A stretch of 64,000 nucleotides of DNA from an uncultured Collinsella sp. (lineage in GTDB: Bacteria > Actinomycetota > Coriobacteriia > Coriobacteriales > Coriobacteriaceae): NCBI GenBank assembly GCA_958427355.1, contig CAUACA010000001.1, positions 124,001 through 188,000 of the forward strand, in the 5' to 3' direction. The notes beneath the pieces were generated by a model, which worked only from the letters and a program-made list of their open reading frames with translations, ran no database searches and was not told where the DNA came from. The translations under genes and the position numbers were made by a program. Positions 26,927 to 35,790 of the stretch are shown one piece after another. Each line of letters starts with the position of its first letter. The first letter of the stretch is position 1.

Positions 26927-27799
26927 ATGTTCGATATGGTTTCACGCCGCGGTTTTGTCTCGCTTTCTGCTGCCGCTGCCGCCGGCCTTGGCCTTGCCGG
27001 CTGCTCCGGTAACAAGACGTCTGAGCCGACTGGCTCCGATGCCGGTTCTGCTAAGGCATCTTCCAAGAAGGCTGTCGAGCTGCAGGTCTTTGCCGCCAAC
27101 TCGCTCGAGAAGGCTCTGCCCGAGGTTCAGGAGCTCTACACCGAGCAGACTGGCACCACGTTTGCCGACACGCAGTTTAAGGCGTCCGGCGACCTTGTCG
27201 AGCAGATGCGCGCCGGCGCCACGGTCGACGTGCTCATTACCGCTTCCAAGGGCACTATGGATGATGCTGAGACCGCTGAGCTCGTCGATACTAATACCCG
27301 CGAGGATATGTTCGTCAACGACCTCGTGATCATTCGCGCCGAGGGCTCCGACACCAAGGTCGAGGCCATCGCCGACGTCGCGAACCTGGACGGCAAGATT
27401 GCCATCGGCGACGCCAAGACCGTCCCCGCCGGCAAGTACGCCAACCAGGCGCTGGCTTCCGTGGGCCTCTACACCGGTACCGAGGGCGATGACGGCGAGT
27501 ATGCTCCCGAGATTGCCGACAAGGTTGCGCTGGCTGACAAGGTCGGCACCGCTGCCGCCTACGTCTCTACGGGCGACTGCGTGGCTGGTTTTGTCTACAG
27601 CTCCGACATCTTCCGCTATGACGGCATCGAGGAGGCCTTCGTGTGCCCCGAGGATTCGCACAAGCCCATCGTGTACCCGGGCGCCGTTGCCGAGAGCTCC
27701 GAGCACGCCGACGAGGCCAAGGCGTTCATCGATTTCTGCCTGACCAACAAGAAGGCGCAGAAGATTTGGGCTAAGTACGGCTTTGAGCTTTCCGCATAG
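26927..27799 (+). CDS. modA: Molybdate ABC transporter, binding lipoprotein
   Basis: 290 residues. The N-terminus combines a Tat motif (SRRGFVSL) and a lipobox (LAGC, Cys near residue 26), so it should be exported folded and lipid-anchored. The mature protein starts VELQVFAANSLEKALPEV and carries FKASGDLVEQMRAGATVDVLITA, the ModA oxyanion site pattern. It captures molybdate (or tungstate) outside the membrane. ATG at 26927 after GAAAGGG. First gene of modABC. Confidence 0.9.
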   Translation: MFDMVSRRGFVSLSAAAAAGLGLAGCSGNKTSEPTGSDAGSAKASSKKAVELQVFAANSLEKALPEVQELYTEQTGTTFADTQFKASGDLVEQMRAGATVDVLITASKGTMDDAETAELVDTNTREDMFVNDLVIIRAEGSDTKVEAIADVANLDGKIAIGDAKTVPAGKYANQALASVGLYTGTEGDDGEYAPEIADKVALADKVGTAAAYVSTGDCVAGFVYSSDIFRYDGIEEAFVCPEDSHKPIVYPGAVAESSEHADEAKAFIDFCLTNKKAQKIWAKYGFELSA

Positions 27800-27867
27800 T
27801 GCGGCTTGGCGCGATAATTCCATCGTTTTGTGTTTCACTCCGTCCTTGTATTCGCTTGGAGCTTTTC

Positions 27868-29310
27868 GTGCTTAATAGATTTCGCATGCTTGTCGCCTGT
27901 GCTTTGACCTTCGCGCTTTGCTGGGTGCCGGGATTTGCGTTTGCCGGGGACGCCGAGGATGGGGCCCAGGTTGCTGCGACCGCTCATGGGCTTTCCTATG
28001 GAATCGAGGGTTTTGAGCGGTTGGCGAAGGGGACCGCTCGTGCCATGGAGGGCCAGCCTGAGGGCTACCGGTTTCCCGTTGACGAGGATGTGGACCTTGT
28101 AGTGGCGCCTGCTGCCGATCGCGTTGTGGCGTGGATATCGCCCAAGGCGGTCGAGAAGTATGGATTGGATCCGCAGGACAACGAGTGCGTATCGGGTCTC
28201 AAGGCCCTCGTCTGTGACCTCGACAGCGCAAACTGCATGGGAGGTGCGCAGCTGGGGGACGTGGATCTTCCTTGGTATGTCACGGAGGAAACTACGTTTG
28301 ATGCCGGCGGGTATACCTATGGCTTTGATGAGCGTGGTGCGGATGGGGACCGCTATGTGGTGATTGCATCAGCCTCGGGTGATGCCAAGGGCGGCGCGCG
28401 TTGGCTTGATAGCGCTCAAATGGTAGAGGCGTCGTCTGTCATATTGCGGGATGAGCAGGGGCCCTTGACCTCTCTGGTCTCCTTTTTGGGCGATATCGAC
28501 TATCGCCCGTTTTGGGTGTCCATAAAAACGAGCGGCCTTGCACTGCTGATCTCCTTTGCGCTGGGCTTGTTCGCCGCGTGGAAGACCATGGGTACCTCGA
28601 GTCGCATCAAGGGCCTGCTCGACTCGGTCTTTACCATCCCCATGGTGCTGCCGCCCACGGTCTGCGGCTTTCTGCTCCTCATGCTGTTTGGCCGCTCGAC
28701 CGGGGTGGGCCAGTGGCTCATTGCGCACGGCATCTCGATTGTCTTTACGTGGCCGGCGGCGGTGATCTCTGCCGTGGTGGTGTCGTTCCCGCTCGTCTAC
28801 CGTACGGCGCTCGGCGCCTTTGAGAGCTTCGACACGCAAATGCTCGATGCGGCGCGAACCCTGGGATGGTCCGAGCGTCGCATCTTTACCAAGCTTATGA
28901 TGCCGCTCGGCTGGCCCTCGATTGCCGCCGGCACGGTGCTCGCCTTTGCCCGTGCGATGGGCGAGTTTGGCTGCACCCTGTTCTTTGCGGGCAACTACGC
29001 CGGCGTTACGCAGACCATCCCCATTGCCATCTACTTTGAGTGGATGGGCGGCAACACCTCGGTGGCCCTCTTTTGGGTCGCTGTCGTGATCGTGTTTAGT
29101 TTCCTAGTCATCCTGTTCATCAACATGTACACCGCTCATTCGCAAAAGTATCGCGAGCGGGGCCTTTCCCGTGCGGAGCGGAAGCAGGCTAAGGAGCTTG
29201 CCGGACAAGGCGATTCGCTCGATCCCGTCGGTGGCGATGCGCTGCGTATCGATCGCGAGGCATTGGCTGAGCTCATGCGCGATGATGCGGTCGCAAAGGG
29301 AGGTCGATAA
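27868..29310 (+). CDS. modB: Molybdate ABC transporter permease with N-terminal exported domain
   Basis: 480 residues, about twice the usual ModB length of 225-230. Residues 1-26 are a signal peptide (RMLVACALTFALCWVPGFAFA, cleavage before GDAED). Residues about 27-210 are an extracytoplasmic domain of unknown fold. From about residue 215 comes the normal five- to six-helix permease with the EAA loop (GAFESFDTQMLDAARTLGWSERRIF) that docks on ModC. The C-terminus is a charged tail. Start GTG 27868 has TTGGAG before it; a GTG at 27799 overlapping modA has none. The extra domain is not part of the known family layout. Confidence 0.85.
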   Translation: MLNRFRMLVACALTFALCWVPGFAFAGDAEDGAQVAATAHGLSYGIEGFERLAKGTARAMEGQPEGYRFPVDEDVDLVVAPAADRVVAWISPKAVEKYGLDPQDNECVSGLKALVCDLDSANCMGGAQLGDVDLPWYVTEETTFDAGGYTYGFDERGADGDRYVVIASASGDAKGGARWLDSAQMVEASSVILRDEQGPLTSLVSFLGDIDYRPFWVSIKTSGLALLISFALGLFAAWKTMGTSSRIKGLLDSVFTIPMVLPPTVCGFLLLMLFGRSTGVGQWLIAHGISIVFTWPAAVISAVVVSFPLVYRTALGAFESFDTQMLDAARTLGWSERRIFTKLMMPLGWPSIAAGTVLAFARAMGEFGCTLFFAGNYAGVTQTIPIAIYFEWMGGNTSVALFWVAVVIVFSFLVILFINMYTAHSQKYRERGLSRAERKQAKELAGQGDSLDPVGGDALRIDREALAELMRDDAVAKGGR

Positions 29311-29313
29311 GCC

Positions 29314-30384
29314 ATGTCGCTCGTTCTGGATATCAAAAAGCGCTATCCGGGGTTCACCCTCGACATCCAACTCGAAGCCGGCGAGGAGTGCGTGGCGCTG
29401 CTGGGCGCCTCGGGTTGCGGCAAGAGCTGCACGCTGCGCTGCATTGCCGGTGTGGAGACGCCCGACGAGGGCAAGATCGTCGTCAACGGCGTGACCTTTT
29501 TTGACTCGGCGGCGGGCATCAACCTGTCGCCCCAGGAGCGCAAATGCGCCCTGCTGTTCCAAAACTATCAGCTGTTTCCCAACATGACGGTGGCCGATAA
29601 CGTATGCGCCGGTGTAGAGGATGCAGGCGACGCCGCCGCGCGCAAAAAGCTCGCCGAGCGCTACTTGGGCATTTTTGGCCTGGCCGATTTTGCCGACCGC
29701 TATCCCGCGCGCCTCTCGGGCGGCCAGCAGCAGCGCGTGGCGCTTGCTCGCATGGTGGCGGCGCACCCGGGCATTTTTATGTTCGATGAGCCCATGAGCG
29801 CGCTCGATTCCTATCTTAAGAGCGCCCTCGAGCAGAACATGCTCGACCTGTTCGATGTGTGCAACCGTACCGTGCTCTACGTGAGTCATGACATCGACGA
29901 GGCGTGCCGTCTGTGTGAGCGCATCTGCGTGATGCATAACGGCCGCGTGGAGGAGATCGGCTCTGTCGAGGATGTGGTCCGCCGCCCGCAGACGCTGGCG
30001 GCGCTGCGCCTGACGGGGTGCAAGAACACAAGCCGCGCGCGCAAGATTGGGCCTCAGGAAGTTGAAGCCCTTGATTGGGGTATGACCTTTAACGTAGGTC
30101 GCGAGGTTCCCGATAATGTGGCGTACCTGGGCATTCGCGCAAGCTACTTCCATGTTGACAACCGTGTCGAGCGTGGTCGCAACAGCTATGACCTACATGT
30201 GGCCCGCGTGAGCGATTCGCGTTTTGAGCGCCTGGTGCTGCTGGATGTGCCGCGTGTTGATGCGCCGACGCGCTTGCAGTGGAAAGTGAATAAGGTGAGT
30301 GTACCCGTGGAAGAGCTGCCGCAGGCGGGTGAGACCCTGCGCATGCATTTTGATGCCAGCAGGATTCATCTCGTTTGCCGATAG
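29314..30384 (+). CDS. modC: Molybdate ABC transporter ATPase
   Basis: 356 residues. Walker A LLGASGCGKSCT, Q-loop LLFQNYQLFPNM, signature LSGGQQQRVALARM, Walker B IFMFDEPMSALD, H-loop YVSHDIDEA. The C-terminal 130 residues replace the TOBE/MOP domain of ModC with a partly similar beta-rich segment. It drives molybdate uptake. Three bases after modB, so translationally linked. Weak terminator-like GCCG-CGGC-T5 at 30402-30419. Confidence 0.9.
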   Translation: MSLVLDIKKRYPGFTLDIQLEAGEECVALLGASGCGKSCTLRCIAGVETPDEGKIVVNGVTFFDSAAGINLSPQERKCALLFQNYQLFPNMTVADNVCAGVEDAGDAAARKKLAERYLGIFGLADFADRYPARLSGGQQQRVALARMVAAHPGIFMFDEPMSALDSYLKSALEQNMLDLFDVCNRTVLYVSHDIDEACRLCERICVMHNGRVEEIGSVEDVVRRPQTLAALRLTGCKNTSRARKIGPQEVEALDWGMTFNVGREVPDNVAYLGIRASYFHVDNRVERGRNSYDLHVARVSDSRFERLVLLDVPRVDAPTRLQWKVNKVSVPVEELPQAGETLRMHFDASRIHLVCR

Positions 30385-30462
30385 CGCGGCGTGCGGGTAC
30401 GGCCGGGAATCGGCTTTTTGACCGTCCGGCTCCTTAGCGGGTCGCCATTCGCCGAATCCGGG

Positions 30463-30500
30463 ATGACAAAATCTTATCAATCTGATAACTATTTATCAGA
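30463..30500 (+). promoter_or_regulatory. Dyad operator over a candidate promoter
   Basis: TCTGATAA-CTAT-TTATCAGA (30481-30500) is a perfect 8-4-8 inverted repeat, and another TTATCA half-site sits just before it. ATGACA at 30463 is a possible -35 with the -10 inside the dyad, so a bound protein would block it. It is upstream of the leader ORF and the first double-cubane gene. Confidence 0.5.
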
Positions 30501-30567
30501 CAGCGAAATGCTCGCATCCCGAAGCTGTCGTACACGTGTCGGCGGTGTTCGTCTGGATGATGACCGC

Positions 30568-30576
30568 TGATATAGT
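30568..30576 (+). promoter_or_regulatory. Extended -10 promoter before leader ORF
   Basis: TGA-TATAGT, no clear -35. Transcription would start near 30583, 27 bases before the leader ORF. Confidence 0.45.
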
Positions 30577-30609
30577 TTCCTTCAATAAGAAAAAAAGGAG
30601 GGTGCGCAC

Positions 30610-30678
30610 ATGCCGCAGACGACATACATTCGCCGCGTTGCCGCGCGTGCCCTATATATGGCTCGGAGCCGCATATGA
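30610..30678 (+). CDS. 22-residue leader ORF before double-cubane gene
   Basis: ATG with a strong Shine-Dalgarno (AAGGAGG, spacing 7), 22 codons, ending TGA. The product begins MPQTTYIRRVAARALYMARSR. Five Arg and several hydrophobic residues; no similarity I know. It lies in the 453-base gap between modC and the next gene and precedes a structure that can hide that gene's ribosome binding site, so it may be a regulatory leader peptide rather than a functional protein. Confidence 0.45.
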   Translation: MPQTTYIRRVAARALYMARSRI

Positions 30679-30738
30679 GCAGGTACGTTCACGGCTCCGG
30701 GAGAGACGACGCACAACTAAATAATCAGCTGCAAAGCA

Positions 30739-30834
30739 GGTTCCCCAAAATTCCGGGTTTGAGCACGGCTGGGTTTTCGCCACCCGCCGTGCAGCAATAC
30801 CGTAGCTATTCATTTTTGGTTCGAGAGGGGAACC
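30739..30834 (+). promoter_or_regulatory. Shine-Dalgarno-sequestering leader structure
   Basis: GGTTCCCC at 30739-30746 is the exact complement of GGGGAACC at 30827-30834, which includes part of the Shine-Dalgarno of the gene at 30838. Between them is a hairpin GCACGGC / GCCGTGC (30763-30792, extended by GGGT/ACCC). Together they could switch translation of the downstream gene. Confidence 0.5.
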
Positions 30835-30837
30835 GTC

Positions 30838-32121
30838 ATGGCTGAAGAATTTGATTTCCATCCGATGTGGGAGAGCCTCGGCATGAATCTTGCCGACCAC
30901 GACATGCTGCTGGGCGCCGTGGGCCAGATGTACGGCGATATGTTCCTGACGCAGAACAATCGCCCCAAGTCCACGTCCTACCTGGATTTTGTCGCCACCA
31001 ACATCCACAGCGGCCGTATTAAGGAGATGCTCGACAAGAAGGAGGCCGGCGAGGCCACCAAGATCGTCGGTTCGTTCTGCGTGTACGTGCCCGAGGAGAT
31101 CGTGCTTGCCTGTGATGGCATTCCCGTTGGTCTGTGCTCGGGTGCCGATTGGGCAACCGATAAGGTCGAGGAGCACCTGCCACGCAACACCTGCCCGCTT
31201 ATCAAGAGCTTTGCCGGCTTTAAGCTGGGCGAGGTCTGCCCCTATATCGAGTCGAGCGACCTGGTGGTAGGCGAGAACACCTGCGATGGCAAGAAGAAAG
31301 CTTACGAGTTCTTTGCCACGCAAAAGAACATGTACGTCATGGATATTCCCAACGTGCACGACGAGTCGACGCTCGTGACCTGGAAGGCCGAGGTCAAGAA
31401 GCTCGCCGCCAAGATCGAGGAAGAGTGCGGCGTCACGATTACGCCTGAGCGTCTGAAGGCTGCCATCCACGCCGTCAACGAGAAGCGCCGTGCCCTGCAG
31501 CGCCTGGCTGCGACCCGCGCTGCCGATCCGGCGCCCATCAGCGGTCTCGATAGCCTGCTGACCGTTCAGGCCGCCTTTATGGACGACACGCCGCGTCTGA
31601 CCGGAGCCATCAACGAGATGGCCGCCGAGTGCGAGCAGCGCGTTGAGGCCGGCGAGGGCGTGGCGCCCAAGGGGACCAAGCGCATCCTGTACACCGGCAC
31701 GCCCATGGCCGTGCCCAACTGGAAGCTGTTCAACCTCATCGAGAAGGCCGGCGGCGTTGTGGTAGGCGAGGAGTCCTGTACGGGCTCGCGCTACTACAAG
31801 GACCTGGTCGACGAGTCCGGTGAGACGGTCGACGAGATGCTCGACGCCATCGCCGAGCGCTACTTTAAGATTAACTGCGCCGTCTTTACGCCCAACGATC
31901 AGCGTATGAAGGACATTGTCCAGATGGCCAAGGACTTGCATGCCGACGGCATCGTCGACGTGGCCCTGCAGTTCTGCACGCTCTACGAGATGGAGTCGTT
32001 TGCCGTGGAGAAGGCTGCCGAGGAGGCCGGCATTCCGTTTATGCACATCACGACCGACTACGCCGGCGAGGATGCCGGTCAGCTCCAGACCCGCATCGAA
32101 GCCTTCCTCGAGACGATTTAG
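30838..32121 (+). CDS. Double-cubane-type reductase, 2-hydroxyacyl-CoA dehydratase family (paralogue 1)
   Basis: 427 residues of the HgdB/FldB family, single-subunit form. Cys residues line the expected two lobes: C81, C100, C119, C134, C149 in the first half and CTGSRY, INCAVFTPN, QFCTLYE in the second. Family dehydratases need an ATP-dependent activase; double-cubane cluster proteins, known from Carboxydothermus, use the same partner to reduce small molecules at an [8Fe-9S] cluster. CoA-dehydratases are usually two-subunit (A and B) with a CoA transferase, absent here, which favours the double-cubane class. Substrate unknown. A terminator follows at 32238. Confidence 0.82.
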   Translation: MAEEFDFHPMWESLGMNLADHDMLLGAVGQMYGDMFLTQNNRPKSTSYLDFVATNIHSGRIKEMLDKKEAGEATKIVGSFCVYVPEEIVLACDGIPVGLCSGADWATDKVEEHLPRNTCPLIKSFAGFKLGEVCPYIESSDLVVGENTCDGKKKAYEFFATQKNMYVMDIPNVHDESTLVTWKAEVKKLAAKIEEECGVTITPERLKAAIHAVNEKRRALQRLAATRAADPAPISGLDSLLTVQAAFMDDTPRLTGAINEMAAECEQRVEAGEGVAPKGTKRILYTGTPMAVPNWKLFNLIEKAGGVVVGEESCTGSRYYKDLVDESGETVDEMLDAIAERYFKINCAVFTPNDQRMKDIVQMAKDLHADGIVDVALQFCTLYEMESFAVEKAAEEAGIPFMHITTDYAGEDAGQLQTRIEAFLETI

Positions 32122-32237
32122 CCGCACCTGCGCTAAGCCGTGCCGCCGGGTGTTCCTATCCACGCGATAGGGATTTCTCCGTTGCCATGTCGGCCGGTGT
32201 CCGGATGCACCGCAGGGCGCCGATCGGCTTCGCATAA

Positions 32238-32272
32238 CTGCCGGGGCGGGGGGATTTCCGCCGTCCCGGCAG
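32238..32272 (+). terminator. Terminator after double-cubane paralogue 1
   Basis: CTGCCGGG-G-CGG pairs with CCG-CC-G-T-CCCGGCAG around GGGGATTT, followed by ATTCTATCTGTTT. Confidence 0.7.
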
Positions 32273-32307
32273 ATTCTATCTGTTTATTCAGACACGAAAG
32301 GAACTCA

Positions 32308-33918
32308 ATGAACAACGACCTTTTCAAGGCGGGCGTTTCCCGTCGCGGTTTTCTGACCGGCTCCGCTGCCCTGTGCGTCATGGCGGGCCTCGGCCTCACC
32401 GGCTGCGGCGGTTCGGGCGCCGAGAGCGGTAGCGCCGCTGCCTCCGGCCAGGATGTGGAGTATCGCGACGAGCTGCAGATCGCGTTACCGGCGAGCCCGG
32501 ACGGTCTCGATCCGCACACCACGTCGTCGCTTGTGACCATGGACATCATCTGCAACGTCGTCGAGCCGCTCTTTGGCCTCGATAGCGACTACGAGCCCCA
32601 GCCCGTGCTGGCCAAGGGCTATGAGGTCTCCGACGACGGCCTGACCTACACCATCAAGCTGCGCGAGGGCGTCACCTTCCACAACGGCAAGGAGTTTGGC
32701 TCCGAGGACGTCGTGGCCTCGATGAACCGCTGGCTCACCGTCAACGACCGCGCCGCGAGCCTGCTGCCCGGCGCCACCTTCGCCGCCTCGGGCGACCACG
32801 AGGTCACCTGCACGCTGACCGAGCCCGCCATCGACTTTCTGATCATCCTGGGCAACCACTCCCAGTATCCGGGTATCTTCCCCTCCGAGGTCATCGAGGC
32901 CGCGGGCGATACCGGCGTGACCGAGTACGTGGGTACCGGTGCCTACAAGTTTGTGGAGTGGAAGCAGGACCAGTACGTCCATCTCACCCGCTGCGAAGAC
33001 TATGTCGCCGCTCACGGCAAGGCTTCGGGCTACACCGGCAAGGTCTCCGCGCCCACCAAGGACATCTACTATCAGTTCGTGACCGAGGCCTCCACGCGCG
33101 TGAGCGGGTTTGAGACCGGCGAGTACGATATCGCTGGCGAGATCCCCACCGAGAACTACCACGACTTCGACGGCAACGACGACGTCAAGCTCTACACCCA
33201 TAACGCCGGCGTTCTGACCGCCTTCCTCAACATGAACGAGGGCATCTTCGCCGACGAGGAGATCCGCAAGTGCGCCCTCATGGCTATCGACTGCGAGGCG
33301 GCCGCTCTTGCCGCCTATGGCGAGAAGGAGCTTTTCAACATCGATCCCAACCTTGGCAACCCCGAGAACACTCAGTGGGCGACTGACGCGGGCAAGAAGT
33401 ACTTCAACCAGGCCGACGCCAAGGCCGCCAAGAAGGCCCTGGCCAAGACCTCCTATGCCGGTGAGACGGTCAAGCTGCTGACCACCCCCGACTACAAGGA
33501 TATGTACAACGCCACCGTCGCGCTGCAGGAGCAGCTCGAGAAGGCCGGCTTCACCGCCGAAGTCGAGAGCTATGAGTTCGCGACCTTCATGGACATCCGC
33601 TCCGGCAAGCCCGAGCAGTGGGACCTCTTTGTGGCCTCCACCAACTACAAGCCCATCCCGGCCCAGTCCCTCTCGGTCTCCAAGGCCTTCTATGGCCTGT
33701 CCGACGAGAAGGCGCTCAAGCTCGTGGCCGAGACCCGCACCGCCAAGGACACCGACGCCGCGGCCAAAAAGTGGGCCGAGGCTCAGGAGCGCCTCTATGA
33801 GATCGCCGTCATCGAGCCGCTTTGCCACTATGCTTCCATCACGGGCACCCAGGCAGATGTCGAGGACGTCGAGGTGCTCGACGGCGCCATCGTTTGGAAT
33901 GCCAAGCGTCCGGAGTAA
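32308..33918 (+). CDS. Family-5 extracellular solute-binding lipoprotein
   Basis: 536 residues. N-terminus has both a Tat motif (SRRGFLTG) and a lipobox (LTGC), like modA. Mature part is the SBP_bac_5 fold: DGLDPHTT near the start, LREGVTFHNGKEFGSEDVVAS, and the typical GTGAYKFVEWK segment. The family includes dipeptide, oligopeptide and nickel (NikA) carriers; the sequence does not tell which. First of five transporter genes, flanked on both sides by double-cubane genes. ATG after ACACGAAAGGAACTCA. Confidence 0.88.
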   Translation: MNNDLFKAGVSRRGFLTGSAALCVMAGLGLTGCGGSGAESGSAAASGQDVEYRDELQIALPASPDGLDPHTTSSLVTMDIICNVVEPLFGLDSDYEPQPVLAKGYEVSDDGLTYTIKLREGVTFHNGKEFGSEDVVASMNRWLTVNDRAASLLPGATFAASGDHEVTCTLTEPAIDFLIILGNHSQYPGIFPSEVIEAAGDTGVTEYVGTGAYKFVEWKQDQYVHLTRCEDYVAAHGKASGYTGKVSAPTKDIYYQFVTEASTRVSGFETGEYDIAGEIPTENYHDFDGNDDVKLYTHNAGVLTAFLNMNEGIFADEEIRKCALMAIDCEAAALAAYGEKELFNIDPNLGNPENTQWATDAGKKYFNQADAKAAKKALAKTSYAGETVKLLTTPDYKDMYNATVALQEQLEKAGFTAEVESYEFATFMDIRSGKPEQWDLFVASTNYKPIPAQSLSVSKAFYGLSDEKALKLVAETRTAKDTDAAAKKWAEAQERLYEIAVIEPLCHYASITGTQADVEDVEVLDGAIVWNAKRPE

Positions 33919-34006
33919 TGCAATAGATGGCGTGGCGGTTGGAGGGGTCTGGTCCCCTGTGGCCGCTACGCCCTGTCCACGTTCAGAGAGGAAATAGACG
34001 CCTCGC

Positions 34007-34960
34007 ATGTTGAAGTACACGCTCAAACGTATAGGCGCGATGGTTCCAGTGATGCTCATCATCTCGGTCGTCGTGTTTTTGATTATCTATCTCACACCGG
34101 GCGACCCGGCCTCTTCGATGCTCGGCATGGAGGCTTCGGCCGACCAGATCGAGCGCGTCAACGATAGCCTGGGACTCAACGAGCCGCTGCCGCAGCGCTA
34201 CGTTGAGTGGATGGGCGGCGTGCTTACCGGCGACCTGGGCGATTCGTATTTTATGCGCCAGCCCGTCACGCAGGCGATCGCCGAGCACTTTGGCCCCACG
34301 CTATCGCTCGCGCTTCTGGCACAGCTTATCGCGCTGTTGATTGCACTGCCCTGCGGCGTCGTCGCCGCCCTCAAACATGGGTCGCGCACCGACGCGGTCT
34401 TGCGTGTCGTTGCTCTTTTGGGCGTGGCGATACCCGGCTTTTTGATGGCGCTCATGCTTATGTGGCTGTTTGCCGTCACGTTGCGTGTGTTCCCGGTGGC
34501 CGGCTATGCGCCGCTATCGAAGGGCTGGTTCAGCCATTTACGTTATCTTGCGTTGCCGGCCATATCGCTTGGATGCGTGCAGGCGGCCCTGCTCATGCGC
34601 ATGACCCGTTCGAGCGTGATCGAGGCCATGCAGCTCGACTGCGTCAAGACGGCACGTGCCAAGGGCGTCTCCGAGGTTCGCGTGGTGCTAGCCCATGCCC
34701 TGCGCAACGCAGCGCTGCCGATTCTCACCTCGGTCGGCTATTCTTTTGGCGCCCTGATTACGGGCGCCGTGGTGACTGAGGCCATTTTTAACATCCCCGG
34801 TTTGGGCCAGCTGGTCACGAGCTCTATCGAGCGTCGCGACTATCCGGTGATTCAGGGCGTGCTGCTGGTCATCGCCTTGTTGAATTCGGTGATCAATCTG
34901 ACTGTCGACCTTGCCTACGGCGCTTTTGACCCGCGCGCTCGCAAATGGGGCGATGCATGA
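34007..34960 (+). CDS. ABC permease, DppB/OppB/NikB family
   Basis: 317 residues, six hydrophobic helices. Typical N-terminus LKRIGAMVPVMLIISVVVFLI and LTPGDPA, and an EAA motif (LDCVKTARAKGVSEVRVVLAHALRNA) that contacts the ATPase. C-terminus DPRARKWG is conserved in this family. Its TGA overlaps the ATG of the next permease, so the two are translationally coupled. Confidence 0.88.
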   Translation: MLKYTLKRIGAMVPVMLIISVVVFLIIYLTPGDPASSMLGMEASADQIERVNDSLGLNEPLPQRYVEWMGGVLTGDLGDSYFMRQPVTQAIAEHFGPTLSLALLAQLIALLIALPCGVVAALKHGSRTDAVLRVVALLGVAIPGFLMALMLMWLFAVTLRVFPVAGYAPLSKGWFSHLRYLALPAISLGCVQAALLMRMTRSSVIEAMQLDCVKTARAKGVSEVRVVLAHALRNAALPILTSVGYSFGALITGAVVTEAIFNIPGLGQLVTSSIERRDYPVIQGVLLVIALLNSVINLTVDLAYGAFDPRARKWGDA

Positions 34961-35787
34961 TGACAAACTTTAAGAAGGCTCTTGCCAATAAGGGGTTTGT
35001 GGTCGGCGGCTGCATTTTCCTGGCGATTGCGCTGATCGCGCTCGTCGGTCCGCTGGTGTGGACGGTTGATCCCAATGCGCAGGAGATGACGTTGCGACTT
35101 TTGGCACCTTCGCCCGCGCATCCCTTTGGCTGCGATGACTTTGGCCGCGACCTGCTTGCCCGCGTCATCGCGGGCGCGCGCGTGTCGCTTGGCGTCGGCA
35201 TTGCCGTCACGCTCGCGACGAGTGTGCTCGGCTTGGTGATCGGCGCCTATGCGTGCTACAACGAGAGGCTCGACCATATTCTCATGCGCATCTGCGACGG
35301 CCTTATGTCCATTCCGGGCGTGCTGCTGGCCATCGCGCTCATGGCGATGATGGGGGCGAGCGTGTGGAACGTCATCATCGCGCTCTCCATCGTCTATACG
35401 CCCAGCATGGCGCGCATCGTGCGCTCGCGCGCGATGGTGGTCAAGGAGGAGCCCTTTGTGGAGGCCCTGCGCGTGCAGGGCGCCTCGACCGCGCGCATCG
35501 TGTGGCTGCATATCGTGCCCAACGTGATGGCGCCCTTCCTGGTGCAGGCGACCTTCGTCTTTGCCGAGGCCGTGCTCTCTGAGGCCGCCCTCTCGTTTTT
35601 GGGCCTGGGTATCAAGGCACCCGACGCCAGCTGGGGAAACATCCTGCAGGCGGGCAAGAACGTGATGCGCAAAGCCCCGTGGATGATCTTCTTCCCGGCA
35701 GCGGCCATCATCGCGAGCGTGCTTTCGCTGAACCTTGCCGGCGACGGCCTGCGCGACGCCCTCGACCCCAAGACCAAGGAGGACTAG
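34957..35787 (+). CDS. ABC permease, DppC/OppC/NikC family
   Basis: 276 residues. After an N-terminal helix comes HPFGCDDFGRDLLARVIAGARVSL, the DppC-type signature, and an EAA loop (VKEEPFVEALRVQGASTARIVWLHIVPNV). The end LNLAGDGLRDALDPK is typical. Two adjacent ATGs (34957, 34960); the first overlaps the preceding stop as ATGA and is six bases from GGGG. Confidence 0.87.
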   Translation: MMTNFKKALANKGFVVGGCIFLAIALIALVGPLVWTVDPNAQEMTLRLLAPSPAHPFGCDDFGRDLLARVIAGARVSLGVGIAVTLATSVLGLVIGAYACYNERLDHILMRICDGLMSIPGVLLAIALMAMMGASVWNVIIALSIVYTPSMARIVRSRAMVVKEEPFVEALRVQGASTARIVWLHIVPNVMAPFLVQATFVFAEAVLSEAALSFLGLGIKAPDASWGNILQAGKNVMRKAPWMIFFPAAAIIASVLSLNLAGDGLRDALDPKTKED

Positions 35788-35790
35788 CCC

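Noticed and set aside
30536..30724. 62-codon ORF spanning the leader region before the double-cubane gene
   Set aside because: Its start lacks a ribosome binding site and it runs through the promoter; the 22-codon ORF in another frame has the strong site.
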